From NCBI GenBank assembly GCA_000961585.1, contig LADN01000093.1, positions 1-56,289 of the forward strand: a stretch of 56,289 nt of DNA, in the 5' to 3' direction. This document shows, one piece after another, positions 7,527-15,894 of this stretch. The stretch comes from Peptococcaceae bacterium BRH_c4a (GTDB lineage: Bacteria > Bacillota > Desulfotomaculia > Desulfotomaculales > Desulfocucumaceae). How positions within the stretch are numbered: the stretch's first letter is position 1; every line of letters starts with the position of its first letter. The translations under genes and the position numbers were made by a program. The notes under the pieces were generated by a model, which was not told the origin of the DNA, made no database searches, and saw nothing but the letters and a program-made list of their open reading frames with translations.

Positions 7527-10073
7527 CTAGAATCTCTCCGCCCAGGTTACCAGGGGCAGCTCAAACTTGTATAAAAGCTCAGGGCTCCCCGGCCTCACAC
7601 GTACGGTATATCCGAAAGTTCCCTGGGGCATTGTCACCTGCCCGGTAAAAATGAACCTTCCGTCTCCGGCGGCGCCATCCAAAAGCATTGGGGCGGTATA
7701 AAGGTCATGCAGGCCCATCTCGGTAACACTGCCGTAAACCACCTCCACATCCACATCACCGGGGCTGATGGCCCCCAGCGCCACGTGGGCTTTCAGAGCC
7801 AGCCCCTCACCGACGTTCATTTCCCGGGTTACGTTGGTATCCACCAGGCATATTTCCACCCGGGACCAGTTTTCGGACATAAATTGCTTGTACTCCCTCA
7901 TTTTTTCAGCCGCCCGAAATTCATTTTCGGAGAAATACTGTCCCCTTTTAATGCAAGGTATATAGAACTTGTCGGTATACTCCATGACCATTCTCCCGGT
8001 GCTGAAAAGAGGGGTGATGGTGCGCATGGAATTTTTCATCAACTTGACCCATTCCCCGGGAAAGCCCATCTCCTGCCTGTAATAAACCGGAATAACCTTT
8101 TCCTCAAGAACGGTGTACAGGGAATAGCAGTCATCCCTGTCCTGCATCTCGTCGTCACTGTACCTGCGCTTTTCACCCACGGCAAATCCGTTCTTTCCGT
8201 TATACCCCTCGGGCCACCATCCGTCAGGCACGCTTACATTGACCACCCCGTTGATGGCCGCTTTCTGCCCGCTGGTGCCGCTGGCCTCCAGGGGACGCCT
8301 GGGGGTGTTCAGCCAAACATCGACCCCATGCACCAGGTAGCGGGCCATATCTATGTTATAGTCCTCCAGAAAGACAATCTTACCTTTAAATTCCTCCTGG
8401 TTTGACATGTCATAAACCAGCTTTATCAAATCCTGCCCGGCCATATCCGCCGGGTGCGCCTTTCCGGCAAAGATAAACTGCACCGGTCGCTCCGGGTGAT
8501 TGACCATGGCCGAAAGCCGCTGAGGGTCCCTGAATAAGAGCCCCGCCCTTTTGTAGGTGGCAAAACGGCGGGCAAAGCCCACAGTCAGCACACCCGGGCG
8601 AAGGAAATTTTCCGCCTCCCGGATTCTCTCGGTGGGCTCCTGATTCCTTATCCTCTGTCTCTTTAGACAGTTCCTGGCGTATCCAATCATTTTCTCCTTC
8701 AATGACTGGTGCACAACCCATAGAAGGTTTTCAGGCAATTCGTGTATATTCTTCCACATGTTCTTGTCGGCAATCCTGTCCTGCCAGTCCGACCCCAGAT
8801 AAATTGTGTAGAGATCCTTTATTTCCTGGGCCAGCCATGTCAGCACGTGCACTCCGTTGGTGACGTGCGACACCGGCACCTCCTCTTTGGGTATCTTGGG
8901 GTACAGGTAAGAGAACATCTCCCTGGAAACCTCACCGTGCAGCCTGCTGACGCCGTTACGGTAAGCCGAGTGCCGAAGGGCCAGGAGGGTCATGTTGAAC
9001 ATCTTTCTCTCTCCATCCCAGGCCAGATTAAGTATGTCCTCCCTTTCCACTCCTATTTTATCGTACAGGTGTCCGAAAAAGTGGTCCATCATTTCGGCCG
9101 GAAAAAGATCGTGCCCGGCTGGAACAGGTGTATGGGTGGTAAAAATGGTGTTGCTCTTGACCACCTCTATGGCCGTTTCAAAGGAAAGGCCCTTTTCAGC
9201 CATCAGCTCCCGCAGCCGCTCTATAATCAGAAAAGCCGCATGGCCTTCATTTATATGCCATGCCCGGGGATAAACGCCCATTCTCTTTAGAACCCTTACC
9301 CCGCCTATGCCCAGCAGTATTTCCTGGGATATCCTTACCGACCGGTCCCCTCCGTAAAGCTGGCCTGTAATGGCCCTGTCCTCCTGGCTGTTGAGCGATA
9401 AACCGGCGTCCAGCAGCAGCAGATCCACCCGGCCCACCCTGGATTTCCACACCTTAACACATACGTCCCGGCCGGGAAACTCCACCCTCACCACCAGCTC
9501 ATCCCCCTGGGAGTCATACACCGGCTGTATGGGCTGGTCATAAAAATTGTAATAAGGGTACTTTGCCTCCTGCCCGCCCTCCCTGTTTATGATCTGGTTA
9601 AAATACCCGTGTTTGTAAAGGAGTCCCACACCCACAAAGGGCAGCCCCAGATCACTGGCAGATTTCATATGGTCACCTGCCAGGAGCCCCAAACCCCCGG
9701 AATATATGGGGTGTGACTCGTGCAACCCGAATTCCAGCGAGAAATAGGCAATGAACTTATCCCTGTATTCGGGATATGTATTCTCAAACCAGCACTTACT
9801 GCCCAGATAACGGTTAAAATCGTCCATTACCTGCCTGTATAGCTTCAGATAGTCATCATCCTGAACAACTTCCTCCAGTTCCTCCTCGTTTACCATCAGG
9901 AGAAACTTGACCGGATTGTGCCTTACTTCCTCCCAGAGTCCCTCGTTTATCCTTTTAAAAAGATTTTGGGCCTGGACGTTCCAGCTAAACCAGAAATTAC
10001 GGGCGATATCACCCAGTCCTTCAATCTGCCGGGGCAATCTTGGCCTTATGGAGACAGTCCTGAAAGAGTACAT
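7527..10073 (-). CDS. glgP: Alpha-glucan (glycogen) phosphorylase, GT35 with N-terminal DUF3417
   Basis: This 848-aa enzyme releases glucose-1-phosphate from alpha-1,4-glucans using pyridoxal phosphate. The N-terminal DUF3417 segment contains IARNFWFSWN (about 25-40). The catalytic core has GGLGLLAGDH, HTPVPAGHD, NGVHVLTW, and RPLEASGTSGQKAAINGV followed by DGWWPEGYNGKNGFAVG. This is the long archaeal/thermophile type, not the ~800-aa MalP/GlgP type. The frame is open to 10127, but AGGGGGG before the ATG at 10073 supports the start used. No glycogen synthase or branching enzyme is nearby. Confidence 0.95.
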   Translation of the reverse strand: MYSFRTVSIRPRLPRQIEGLGDIARNFWFSWNVQAQNLFKRINEGLWEEVRHNPVKFLLMVNEEELEEVVQDDDYLKLYRQVMDDFNRYLGSKCWFENTYPEYRDKFIAYFSLEFGLHESHPIYSGGLGLLAGDHMKSASDLGLPFVGVGLLYKHGYFNQIINREGGQEAKYPYYNFYDQPIQPVYDSQGDELVVRVEFPGRDVCVKVWKSRVGRVDLLLLDAGLSLNSQEDRAITGQLYGGDRSVRISQEILLGIGGVRVLKRMGVYPRAWHINEGHAAFLIIERLRELMAEKGLSFETAIEVVKSNTIFTTHTPVPAGHDLFPAEMMDHFFGHLYDKIGVEREDILNLAWDGERKMFNMTLLALRHSAYRNGVSRLHGEVSREMFSYLYPKIPKEEVPVSHVTNGVHVLTWLAQEIKDLYTIYLGSDWQDRIADKNMWKNIHELPENLLWVVHQSLKEKMIGYARNCLKRQRIRNQEPTERIREAENFLRPGVLTVGFARRFATYKRAGLLFRDPQRLSAMVNHPERPVQFIFAGKAHPADMAGQDLIKLVYDMSNQEEFKGKIVFLEDYNIDMARYLVHGVDVWLNTPRRPLEASGTSGQKAAINGVVNVSVPDGWWPEGYNGKNGFAVGEKRRYSDDEMQDRDDCYSLYTVLEEKVIPVYYRQEMGFPGEWVKLMKNSMRTITPLFSTGRMVMEYTDKFYIPCIKRGQYFSENEFRAAEKMREYKQFMSENWSRVEICLVDTNVTREMNVGEGLALKAHVALGAISPGDVDVEVVYGSVTEMGLHDLYTAPMLLDGAAGDGRFIFTGQVTMPQGTFGYTVRVRPGSPELLYKFELPLVTWAERF

Positions 10074-10142
10074 AAAAGCATCCCCCCTGAATTCCTCAGG
10101 TTTTATAGCTGTATTCAACCAAAACATGCCAATTCCTTCTCT

Positions 10143-10511
10143 GGGGTCGCTCCGGGGTCACTCTGTGGCCGGTGGAGGGGTTTGAGTCCGATCTACTTAT
10201 CCTCCGGCTGAACTGGCTCTAAGCTCGTCGCCTAACGGACTGCCGACCGCCTCCAACGCCGCATCCATGCGTCGATTCCGGCTACCGGCTGCGTCCTGCA
10301 GCCGGTCCGGCAGTCCGTACGGCTCTGTCGCCAAGAGCCAGATAACAGCCTCCGGAACATCCGCCTGGACTAAAACCCCTCCCCCCTCATGCATGTCGCT
10401 TGAGGGTCACTTTTAAAGTATGCTGTCACCATTCTGAATTCTGAATTCTGGCTTCTGGATTCTGGATTCCGCCGTCTGCAAGACGGCAACGCCCGTCAGG
10501 GCGTTTTTTTA
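10143..10511 (+). ncRNA. Element A: candidate structured RNA/repeat ending in a double-hairpin terminator
   Basis: This gap between prfC and glgP holds one of two copies of a conserved element; the other is at 41879-42180, minus strand. Read on plus, block 1 (TCCTCCGGCTGAACTGGCT) is at 10199-10218. It is followed by a palindromic core with perfect 11-bp arms (10235-10245 and 10308-10318). Block 2 (ATCCGCCTGGACTAAAACCC) starts at 10358, then GAGGGTCACTTTTAAAGTAT and a heptamer array. The 3' end has two GC hairpins, GCCGTC/GACGGC and CGCCC/GGGCG, and seven T. No protein is credible here. The RNA-gene reading is inference; a mobile repeat carrying a terminator is the alternative. Confidence 0.5.
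10471..10511 (+). terminator. Tandem-hairpin intrinsic terminator on the plus strand
   Basis: GCCGTC-TGCAA-GACGGC is followed directly by ACGCCC-GTC-AGGGCGT and TTTTTTT. It points away from prfC, whose stop codon lies in the T-run, so it does not serve prfC on the minus strand. It would end only a plus-strand transcript from element A. Confidence 0.8.
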
Positions 10512-12116
10512 TTTCCTCAAGGCCTGGTTTGCTCTCTTCATAGGCGGCTGATCCAGGTATTCAACATTCTTGTTTTTATTCATTTCCCAATTAAAAGACC
10601 ACTGGTTTCTAAACAATACAACATAATTGTCATCATCGTCCAGCACCACCAGATTATCCCCGCCGGTAAACCTTGCGGGATTTATGGCAACCCATTTGGC
10701 GATGGAAAAGGGAAGGTGTTCCAATTCTATATCCGCACCGTATTCGTGGGTTAATCTGTACTGCATCACTTCGAACTGCAGAATTCCCACCGCCCCTATT
10801 ATGGGAGACTCCAAACCGATATCCGGGTTACGGTATTTTTGCACGGCGCCCTCCTCGGTCAGTTCCTCTATCCCCTTGATGAACTGTTTTCTTTTCATGG
10901 CGTCCCGCAGATGGACCCTGGCAAAAAACTCCGGCTGAAATTGAGGAATGGCTTCATAGGTGAAGCTGCTGGTTTCGGTTAATGTATCACCTATACGAAA
11001 AAGGCCGGGGTCAAAAAGGCCGATTATATCGCCGGGATAGGCCACATCAATGGTTGATATATCCTGGGCCAGAAATTGCCTGGATTGAGACAATCGGATC
11101 TGCTTTCCTGATGGTACATGCTTTACCACCATACCACGCCTGAAAACTCCTGAACAAATTCTGATAAATGCTATTCTGTCGCGGTGGGCCGGGTTCATAT
11201 TGGCCTGAATTTTAAAAACAAAGCCTGAAAACTCCTCCTGTTCCGGCTTCACTATCCCTGTTGAGGATGGTTTTACACCAGGTGAAGGGGCCATCTGTAC
11301 AAAAGAATCCAAAAAACGACCAATCCCAAAATTGGTAAGGGCACTTCCAAAATATACCGGCGTCAGCTTTCCTCTTGCAATCAGATCCTTATCAAAGCAA
11401 TAGCCGGCCATGTCCAGCAATTCAATATCCTCTTTGAGCTTGTCACATAAAGGCGGTTCTATGGCCTGCGCAAAGACAGGGTCGGTCAAATCTCCAACCC
11501 TGGACGAGGCAATGGTCTGTCCGTGTCCGCTGCTGGAATAGAGCTCTATTTTTGCGTTAATCCGATCATATATTCCCCTGAACTCTTTTCCCATGCCGAT
11601 AGGCCAATTCATAGGGAATGCTTTTATCCCCAGCACCTTTTCAATTTCATCCAAAAGCTCAAGGGGTTCCTTCCCATATCTGTCCAGTTTATTAACAAAG
11701 GTAAAAATGGGGATTTCCCTGTCTCTGCAAACCTGAAACAATTTTTTTGTTTGAGCCTCTATGCCCTTGGCCGCATCAATGACCATAACAGCGCTGTCGG
11801 CAGCCATCAGGGTACGGAAAGTGTCCTCACTGAAATCCTGGTGGCCCGGGGTATCCAGTATATTTATTTTTTTTCCCAGGTATTCAAACTGAAGTACGCT
11901 TGAGGTAATAGAGATCCCCCTCTGCTTTTCCAGCTCCATCCAGTCAGAAAGGGCATACTGCCTGGCTTTGCGCGATTTAACAGACCCGGCAAGCCGCACA
12001 GCCCCCCCATACAGTAAAAATTTTTCTGTAAGAGTGGTTTTACCGGCGTCTGGGTGCGATATTATGGCAAAAGTCCTTCTGCTTTCGATATGTTGGTTTA
12101 GGTCCAGTCCTTCCAT
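10509..12116 (-). CDS. prfC: Peptide chain release factor 3
   Basis: This 535-aa translational GTPase removes RF1/RF2 from the ribosome after termination. G1 SHPDAGKTT (20-28), G3 DTPGHQDFSEDT and G4 NKLDR are intact. The RF3-specific insert KSRKARQYALSDWMELEKQRGISI is present, as are the C-terminal domains with EELTEEGAVQKYR and GAVGILQFEVMQYRL. Length matches E. coli RF3 (529 aa). The promoter region is shared with decayed genes on the other strand. The stop codon abuts the T-run of the plus-strand terminator in element A. Confidence 0.96.
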   Translation of the reverse strand: MEGLDLNQHIESRRTFAIISHPDAGKTTLTEKFLLYGGAVRLAGSVKSRKARQYALSDWMELEKQRGISITSSVLQFEYLGKKINILDTPGHQDFSEDTFRTLMAADSAVMVIDAAKGIEAQTKKLFQVCRDREIPIFTFVNKLDRYGKEPLELLDEIEKVLGIKAFPMNWPIGMGKEFRGIYDRINAKIELYSSSGHGQTIASSRVGDLTDPVFAQAIEPPLCDKLKEDIELLDMAGYCFDKDLIARGKLTPVYFGSALTNFGIGRFLDSFVQMAPSPGVKPSSTGIVKPEQEEFSGFVFKIQANMNPAHRDRIAFIRICSGVFRRGMVVKHVPSGKQIRLSQSRQFLAQDISTIDVAYPGDIIGLFDPGLFRIGDTLTETSSFTYEAIPQFQPEFFARVHLRDAMKRKQFIKGIEELTEEGAVQKYRNPDIGLESPIIGAVGILQFEVMQYRLTHEYGADIELEHLPFSIAKWVAINPARFTGGDNLVVLDDDDNYVVLFRNQWSFNWEMNKNKNVEYLDQPPMKRANQALRK

Positions 12117-12207
12117 TGATGAAACTCCTCCATTATATATCTAGGGATATAAGTCAAAATATTATTGCAAACAATTTACTTAAATATGTCAAAAAAGCTC
12201 TATGTAA

Positions 12208-12336
12208 GATATCGTTATAGAAAACTTTCGACCGGAAACTTTGGAAAAACGGAATATAGGGCAGAGGATAGATGTTGCCCTTTATGAGGCCATATTCAGC
12301 CTTATGGGTAGTGGGCAGGGATGGGTTTCAGAATGA
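12208..12336 (+). pseudogene. CaiB/BaiF (type III) CoA-transferase remnant
   Basis: One plus-strand frame reads DIVIENFRPETLEKR and then GQRIDVALYEAIFSLMGSGQ before a stop. In CaiB/BaiF CoA-transferases the IENFRPG motif and the GQ.IDVALYEA motif lie about 100 residues apart. Here they are nearly adjacent, so the middle has been deleted. There is no start codon or N-terminal domain. It is followed in the same direction by an HMG-CoA lyase tail, a pairing seen in leucine/acyl-CoA catabolic clusters. Confidence 0.7.
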
Positions 12337-12369
12337 AAAGGATTTCATAACTTCCATAACACCCGGGGA

Positions 12370-12453
12370 ATGGGGATCGTTACCGGTATTGACCTGGATA
12401 CTGTCACAGGTGTGTCTAAAGGGCTGGAAGAGTCCGGTTCCGCCGACAATTAA
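12370..12453 (+). pseudogene. Hydroxymethylglutaryl-CoA lyase C-terminal remnant
   Basis: The frame GMGIVTGIDLDTVTGVSKGLEE then stop resembles the extreme C-terminus of HMG-CoA lyases (GLGIxTGVDLDxLxxxSxxLE). Only about 27 residues survive and the catalytic barrel is gone. It lies just behind the CoA-transferase remnant and its TAA overlaps the end of the convergent SEC-C gene. The assignment rests on a short motif. Confidence 0.55.
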
Positions 12454-13319
12454 CCGATCCCGCAGCATTTTTTGAATTTCTTCCCGCTGCCGCAGGGACA
12501 TGGATCGTTCCGGCCTGCCTTTAAAACTGCAACTCTTTGCTCAGTAACTTTTTGCTTCTTCCTCTTGATCCGCTTTTTACCAAACTCCTTCATTTGCAGG
12601 TACCGGCTTTTGAACAACCCAAAATCATTATCAATGTGCGCTTTAAAGTAATTTATAATCTCGTCCATTTCTGCTTTGCCGGTATTCTTATTATATTCTA
12701 CTTTATATTTTCCTGTATTGAACGGCATTCTGACTGCGAACTTTTCCATAGCGTCTCTTTCAGACATTATATCCACAAAAGTTAGTATAACCTCATTGCA
12801 TTTGCATTCCGGATTAGTGCAATACTGATCATCAACAAGATACTCCGTGTCATTGCATTTAAATCTAAATTTTTCTGCGTTCTTTTCTCCGTAGACCTCT
12901 GAATAACCAAAGCATGATCCATCCTCCAAGTCCAGATCATCAAACCAATCAAAGGGATTTTCTTTCGCATACTCCTTTGCTTCAGCCAGACGGTTTCTAA
13001 ACTTAGCCTTGGTTTCATCATCTAAATCAAGCAGGAAGTCATTTATCAACTCCTCGCAATTGATATCCTCCCTATGGAAATGCTTTTCCCCAACCTCCCA
13101 ACTATTGGTATTAAGATTTATTAAAAAAAGCCCGCCTTTTATCTTATTATCAACTATTTCCATAAAATCGAGCATTACATCTTTGCAACCACAATCAGGA
13201 TTTATACAGTATAGGTCATAAACCGCCACCATGGACTCATACTTATCAAACTTAACAACCATTATATTGTCGGCATTTTCTTTATCTTTGGCAAAATAGC
13301 CATAGGGCTTCATCCCCAC
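12450..13319 (-). CDS. SEC-C motif protein with duplicated Cys-rich N-terminal repeat
   Basis: This 289-aa protein of unknown function ends with the SEC-C zinc motif [19 protein letters not shown], the sequence by which SecA and many other proteins bind zinc and ribosomes or SecB. Two related segments precede it: [16 protein letters not shown] (Cys 38, 43, 45) and [16 protein letters not shown] (Cys 167, 172, 174), each followed by an alpha/beta stretch. The protein therefore looks duplicated. Start: GGGAGG is 5 bp before GTG at 13319; an in-frame ATG at 13313 is the alternative. It is AT-richer than its neighbours and has its own gap upstream. Confidence 0.85.
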   Translation of the reverse strand: MGMKPYGYFAKDKENADNIMVVKFDKYESMVAVYDLYCINPDCGCKDVMLDFMEIVDNKIKGGLFLINLNTNSWEVGEKHFHREDINCEELINDFLLDLDDETKAKFRNRLAEAKEYAKENPFDWFDDLDLEDGSCFGYSEVYGEKNAEKFRFKCNDTEYLVDDQYCTNPECKCNEVILTFVDIMSERDAMEKFAVRMPFNTGKYKVEYNKNTGKAEMDEIINYFKAHIDNDFGLFKSRYLQMKEFGKKRIKRKKQKVTEQRVAVLKAGRNDPCPCGSGKKFKKCCGIG

Positions 13320-13480
13320 ACTATAACCTCCCACCATTTTCCACTCCGGAGAGCTGTGTTATCAGCGGTATCAAACACATTATAATTTATATCCATTGAT
13401 ATTAACATATTTTCTCCAAAATATTATGACTTTTCTTTATCAACGGTCAGATAACATTAAGGATTCCCAATGGTTTACAG

Positions 13481-13520
13481 AAAAAGAAAGGGGAGTGCGC
13501 CCCAGGCATACTCCCCTTTC
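13481..13520 (-). terminator. Intrinsic terminator of hcp
   Basis: Perfect 11-bp stem GAAAGGGGAGT / ACTCCCCTTTC is followed on the minus strand by CTTTTT. It lies 20 bp after the hcp stop. Confidence 0.88.
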
Positions 13521-13540
13521 CTATCCTATTATTCCCCCAA

Positions 13541-14827
13541 TTAGCCCAAAATTTCCTTCAGGTCCTGGTCAGGGGTGGTAATCAGCTTGAGGTCGAAATT
13601 CTGCTGGATTACTCCCAGCACATTGGGGGTTAGAAACGCCGGGGCCGTAGGGCCTACGCGGATGTTCTTCACTCCCAGGTGCAGCAGGGTAAGCAGTATG
13701 GATACCGCCTTCTGTTCGAACCAGGACAGCACCAGACTCAGGGGCAGGTCATTGACACCGCAGTTGAATACCTTGGACAAGGCCACGGCCACCTGAATGG
13801 CGGAGTAGGCGTTGTTGCACTGTCCCATATCCAGCAGCCTCGGAATCCCGTCGATTTCACCGAGGTCCAGATGATTAAAGCGGTATTTGCCACAGCCCAG
13901 GGTAATAACAACGCAGTCCTTCGGCACTTTCTGAACAAACTCGGTGTAGTAGCTGCGGGAGGTCTTTGCTCCCTCACACCCGCCCACCAGGAAGAAGCGG
14001 CGGATTTTGCCCGCCTTGACCGCATCGACTATCTTGCCGGCTATGGACAGTACAAAATTGTGGTGGAACCCGGTGGTAAACACCGTACCCGCAGCCTTCT
14101 CCGGCAGGGGCTGCAGAGACTTGGCCTTCTTAATCACTGCGCTGAAATCGCGGTTTTTGATGTGCGCGACTTCCGGCAGCACTGCGATGCCGCAGGTAAA
14201 CATGCGGTCCTTGTATGAATCCTTGGGAATAAGCACACAGTTAGTTGTTCCCAGTATGGCGCCTGGAAATTCTTCGAATTCCTTCTTCTGGTTCTGCCAG
14301 GCCGAACCATAGTGGCCAACCAGATTCTTAAACTTCTTCAGTTCCGGGTAGGCGTGGGCCGGCAACATTTCGCAATGGGTATACACATTCACGCCTTCGG
14401 GCTCAGCCTGCCTGAGCAGCTCGTAAAGGTCAAGCAGATCATGGCCGGTAATCAGTATTCCGGGTCCGGGCCTGAAGCCTGTGGAAACCTTCGCCGGTTC
14501 CGGCGAACCAAACCGGGACACATTTGCTTTATCCAGCATTTCCATTGCCCTCAGGTTAATCTCACCGCACTTGAGCACCTTTTCAATGTGACTGTTCAGG
14601 TCGAAATTGACATTGCTCAGGGTGGTAAAGAGGGCTTCGTGCATGAAGGAATCCACCTGCTCGTCATGCGCTCCAAGTTCCCTGGCGTGGTAAGCATAGG
14701 CAGCTATACCCTTCAGCCCCAGGATAAGGGTGTCCTGCAGGCTGGCGATGTCTTCGTTTTTGCCACAGACCCCCACTTTGGTGCAGCCGGTTCCCCCGGC
14801 AGTCTGTTCACACTGGTAGCAAAACAT
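13541..14827 (-). CDS. hcp: Hybrid cluster protein (hydroxylamine/NO reductase)
   Basis: This 428-aa iron-sulfur protein detoxifies nitric oxide or hydroxylamine in anaerobes. The N-terminal cluster motif is C3-X2-C6-X8-C15-X5-C21, as in the anaerobe-type HCPs. Hybrid-cluster ligand regions are visible: GHDLLDLYELL, YTHCEMLPAHAYPEL, TTNCVLIPK, GGCEGAKTSRSYY and LGCGKYRFN. It is shorter than the ~550-aa E. coli type and lacks the domain between the cluster regions, as short HCPs do. AAGGAGGG precedes the ATG. A CRP/FNR-like palindrome is 84 bp upstream. No hcr reductase is adjacent. Confidence 0.95.
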   Translation of the reverse strand: MFCYQCEQTAGGTGCTKVGVCGKNEDIASLQDTLILGLKGIAAYAYHARELGAHDEQVDSFMHEALFTTLSNVNFDLNSHIEKVLKCGEINLRAMEMLDKANVSRFGSPEPAKVSTGFRPGPGILITGHDLLDLYELLRQAEPEGVNVYTHCEMLPAHAYPELKKFKNLVGHYGSAWQNQKKEFEEFPGAILGTTNCVLIPKDSYKDRMFTCGIAVLPEVAHIKNRDFSAVIKKAKSLQPLPEKAAGTVFTTGFHHNFVLSIAGKIVDAVKAGKIRRFFLVGGCEGAKTSRSYYTEFVQKVPKDCVVITLGCGKYRFNHLDLGEIDGIPRLLDMGQCNNAYSAIQVAVALSKVFNCGVNDLPLSLVLSWFEQKAVSILLTLLHLGVKNIRVGPTAPAFLTPNVLGVIQQNFDLKLITTPDQDLKEILG

Positions 14828-14910
14828 ATTTTTACCCTCCTTGTTATTATTTATGTTTTAAGAATACCTCTTCTACGCCCTTAAATCCTCCCGGCGAGTC
14901 ACATTAACAC

Positions 14911-14926
14911 TGTGATCTTTATCACA
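14911..14926. promoter_or_regulatory. CRP/FNR-family palindrome upstream of hcp
   Basis: TGTGATCTTTATCACA is a perfect two-fold palindrome (6-bp arms, 4-bp spacer) of the CRP/FNR-family type, centred 92 bp before the hcp start. HCP genes are commonly controlled by CRP/FNR-family nitrosative-stress regulators such as HcpR. The regulator itself is not in this window. Confidence 0.7.
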
Positions 14927-14998
14927 CCGGCATTAATATTAAAGCAATCCCAAAATCCATCGGGGACATATCGCCGGTTCCTGTCCCATTTAAGATCA

Positions 14999-15047
14999 GG
15001 GGTCAGGCTTTACATTGTGATAAAGAAACAAAGTAAAGCCTGACCCC
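14999..15047. repeat. REP-like palindrome GGGGTCAGGCTTTAC-N19-GTAAAGCCTGACCCC
   Basis: Perfect 15-bp inverted arms around a 19-base loop, between hcp and the 87-aa ORF. Sequences of the form GGGGTCAGGCTTTAC are widespread extragenic palindromes in bacteria, often linked to Y1-type (RAYT) transposases. No such transposase is in the window and no second copy was noticed. Confidence 0.85.
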
Positions 15048-15068
15048 ATTAAACCCCTATATCAAATC

Positions 15069-15332
15069 TCATGTTCCCGCCCTTACTCCTACCCATCTGC
15101 GTTCTTCTATATCTAATTCTGAACGAGAGGTGTGAACTACAAAAATCTCCCTTCCTGAATATAGCCTTTGTAACTTAGCATTTTCTAGCAAAACATTTCT
15201 GGCACCATCCATAAAACTGTCAATTACAGCTATTTTGTCGATAATCCTCTTGTTTCCTTCTGAATGAGCCTCAACAGCTTCAATTACCACCCATTGAGAG
15301 GGATAAGTATTTCTTACATCATCCCATTTCAT
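15069..15332 (-). CDS. Conserved hypothetical protein, 87 aa
   Basis: A small soluble protein beginning MKWDDVRNTYPSQWVVIEAVEAH and containing FVVHTSRSELDIEERRWVGVR. AGGAGGTGATTAT precedes the ATG, so translation is likely. I recall similar small proteins (MKWEEV..YP.QW..IEA...) in many bacteria, sometimes next to retropepsin-like aspartic proteases, but the function is unknown. No protease gene follows here: the next item downstream is the REP-like palindrome. It could be an orphan half of a pair. Confidence 0.75.
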   Translation of the reverse strand: MKWDDVRNTYPSQWVVIEAVEAHSEGNKRIIDKIAVIDSFMDGARNVLLENAKLQRLYSGREIFVVHTSRSELDIEERRWVGVRAGT

Positions 15333-15471
15333 ATAATCACCTCCTGGTGAGTATTTTAACTTATTAATGTCATTTAGTTTTCCATTAATTCTATTATATC
15401 ATTTCCAGCATGTTTGCAACAAAATAATGCGATCTGACAACTGCTGATTGCTAACTGATTTGCAGACTCAT

Positions 15472-15873
15472 TCACTGGCTGCCACTTCTGCGATATACCA
15501 GTCCTTCCGCCAGAGCGATGACCTCACCTTTTTGATCCCTCACCTCCATCCGGTAGAGCCCGGTCTTTCTGGTTAAATTTTCTTCCCGGGCAGTGGCGGT
15601 GAGCACAGCCCCCAGCTCGGTGGTTTTTAAAAACTGGATATTGACGCTCAGGGCAAGGGCCACCGGCCCGTGTGAATTGCTGGCGGCGGCAAAAACAACA
15701 TCGGCCAGTCCAAAAATCGCCCCGCCGTGGGTGACACCCACACCATTCAGCAGCTCGGGCCTGACCTCCATGGCGCCCATGGCGTAGCCAGGCTTTATTT
15801 CCAATAGCTTTATTCCCAGGTGCCGGGCCAAGGCGTCCTTTTCCATAAGTATCTGTGTATTTCTAATCTCCAT
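15472..15873 (-). CDS. PaaI-type hotdog thioesterase
   Basis: This 133-aa hotdog-fold protein probably hydrolyses aromatic or short acyl-CoA thioesters. The family pattern is clear: LGIKLLEIKPGYAMGAMEVRPELLNGVGVTHGGAIFGLADVVFAAASNS, where the N..G..HGG..F.LAD core holds the catalytic Asn/Asp and His-Gly-Gly. The beta-strand KTGLYRMEVRDQKGEVIALAEGLVYRR closes the fold. AAGGAGG is 8 bp before the ATG. It starts 21 bp after the NRDE gene stop, so the two are probably co-transcribed. Confidence 0.9.
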   Translation of the reverse strand: MEIRNTQILMEKDALARHLGIKLLEIKPGYAMGAMEVRPELLNGVGVTHGGAIFGLADVVFAAASNSHGPVALALSVNIQFLKTTELGAVLTATAREENLTRKTGLYRMEVRDQKGEVIALAEGLVYRRSGSQ

Positions 15874-15894
15874 CCCGAACTCCTCCTTGATGCT

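Noticed and set aside
10197-10394. 65-codon minus-strand ORF in the prfC-glgP gap
   Set aside because: It lies wholly within element A, whose palindromes and copy at 42 kb explain the sequence; composition is not protein-like.
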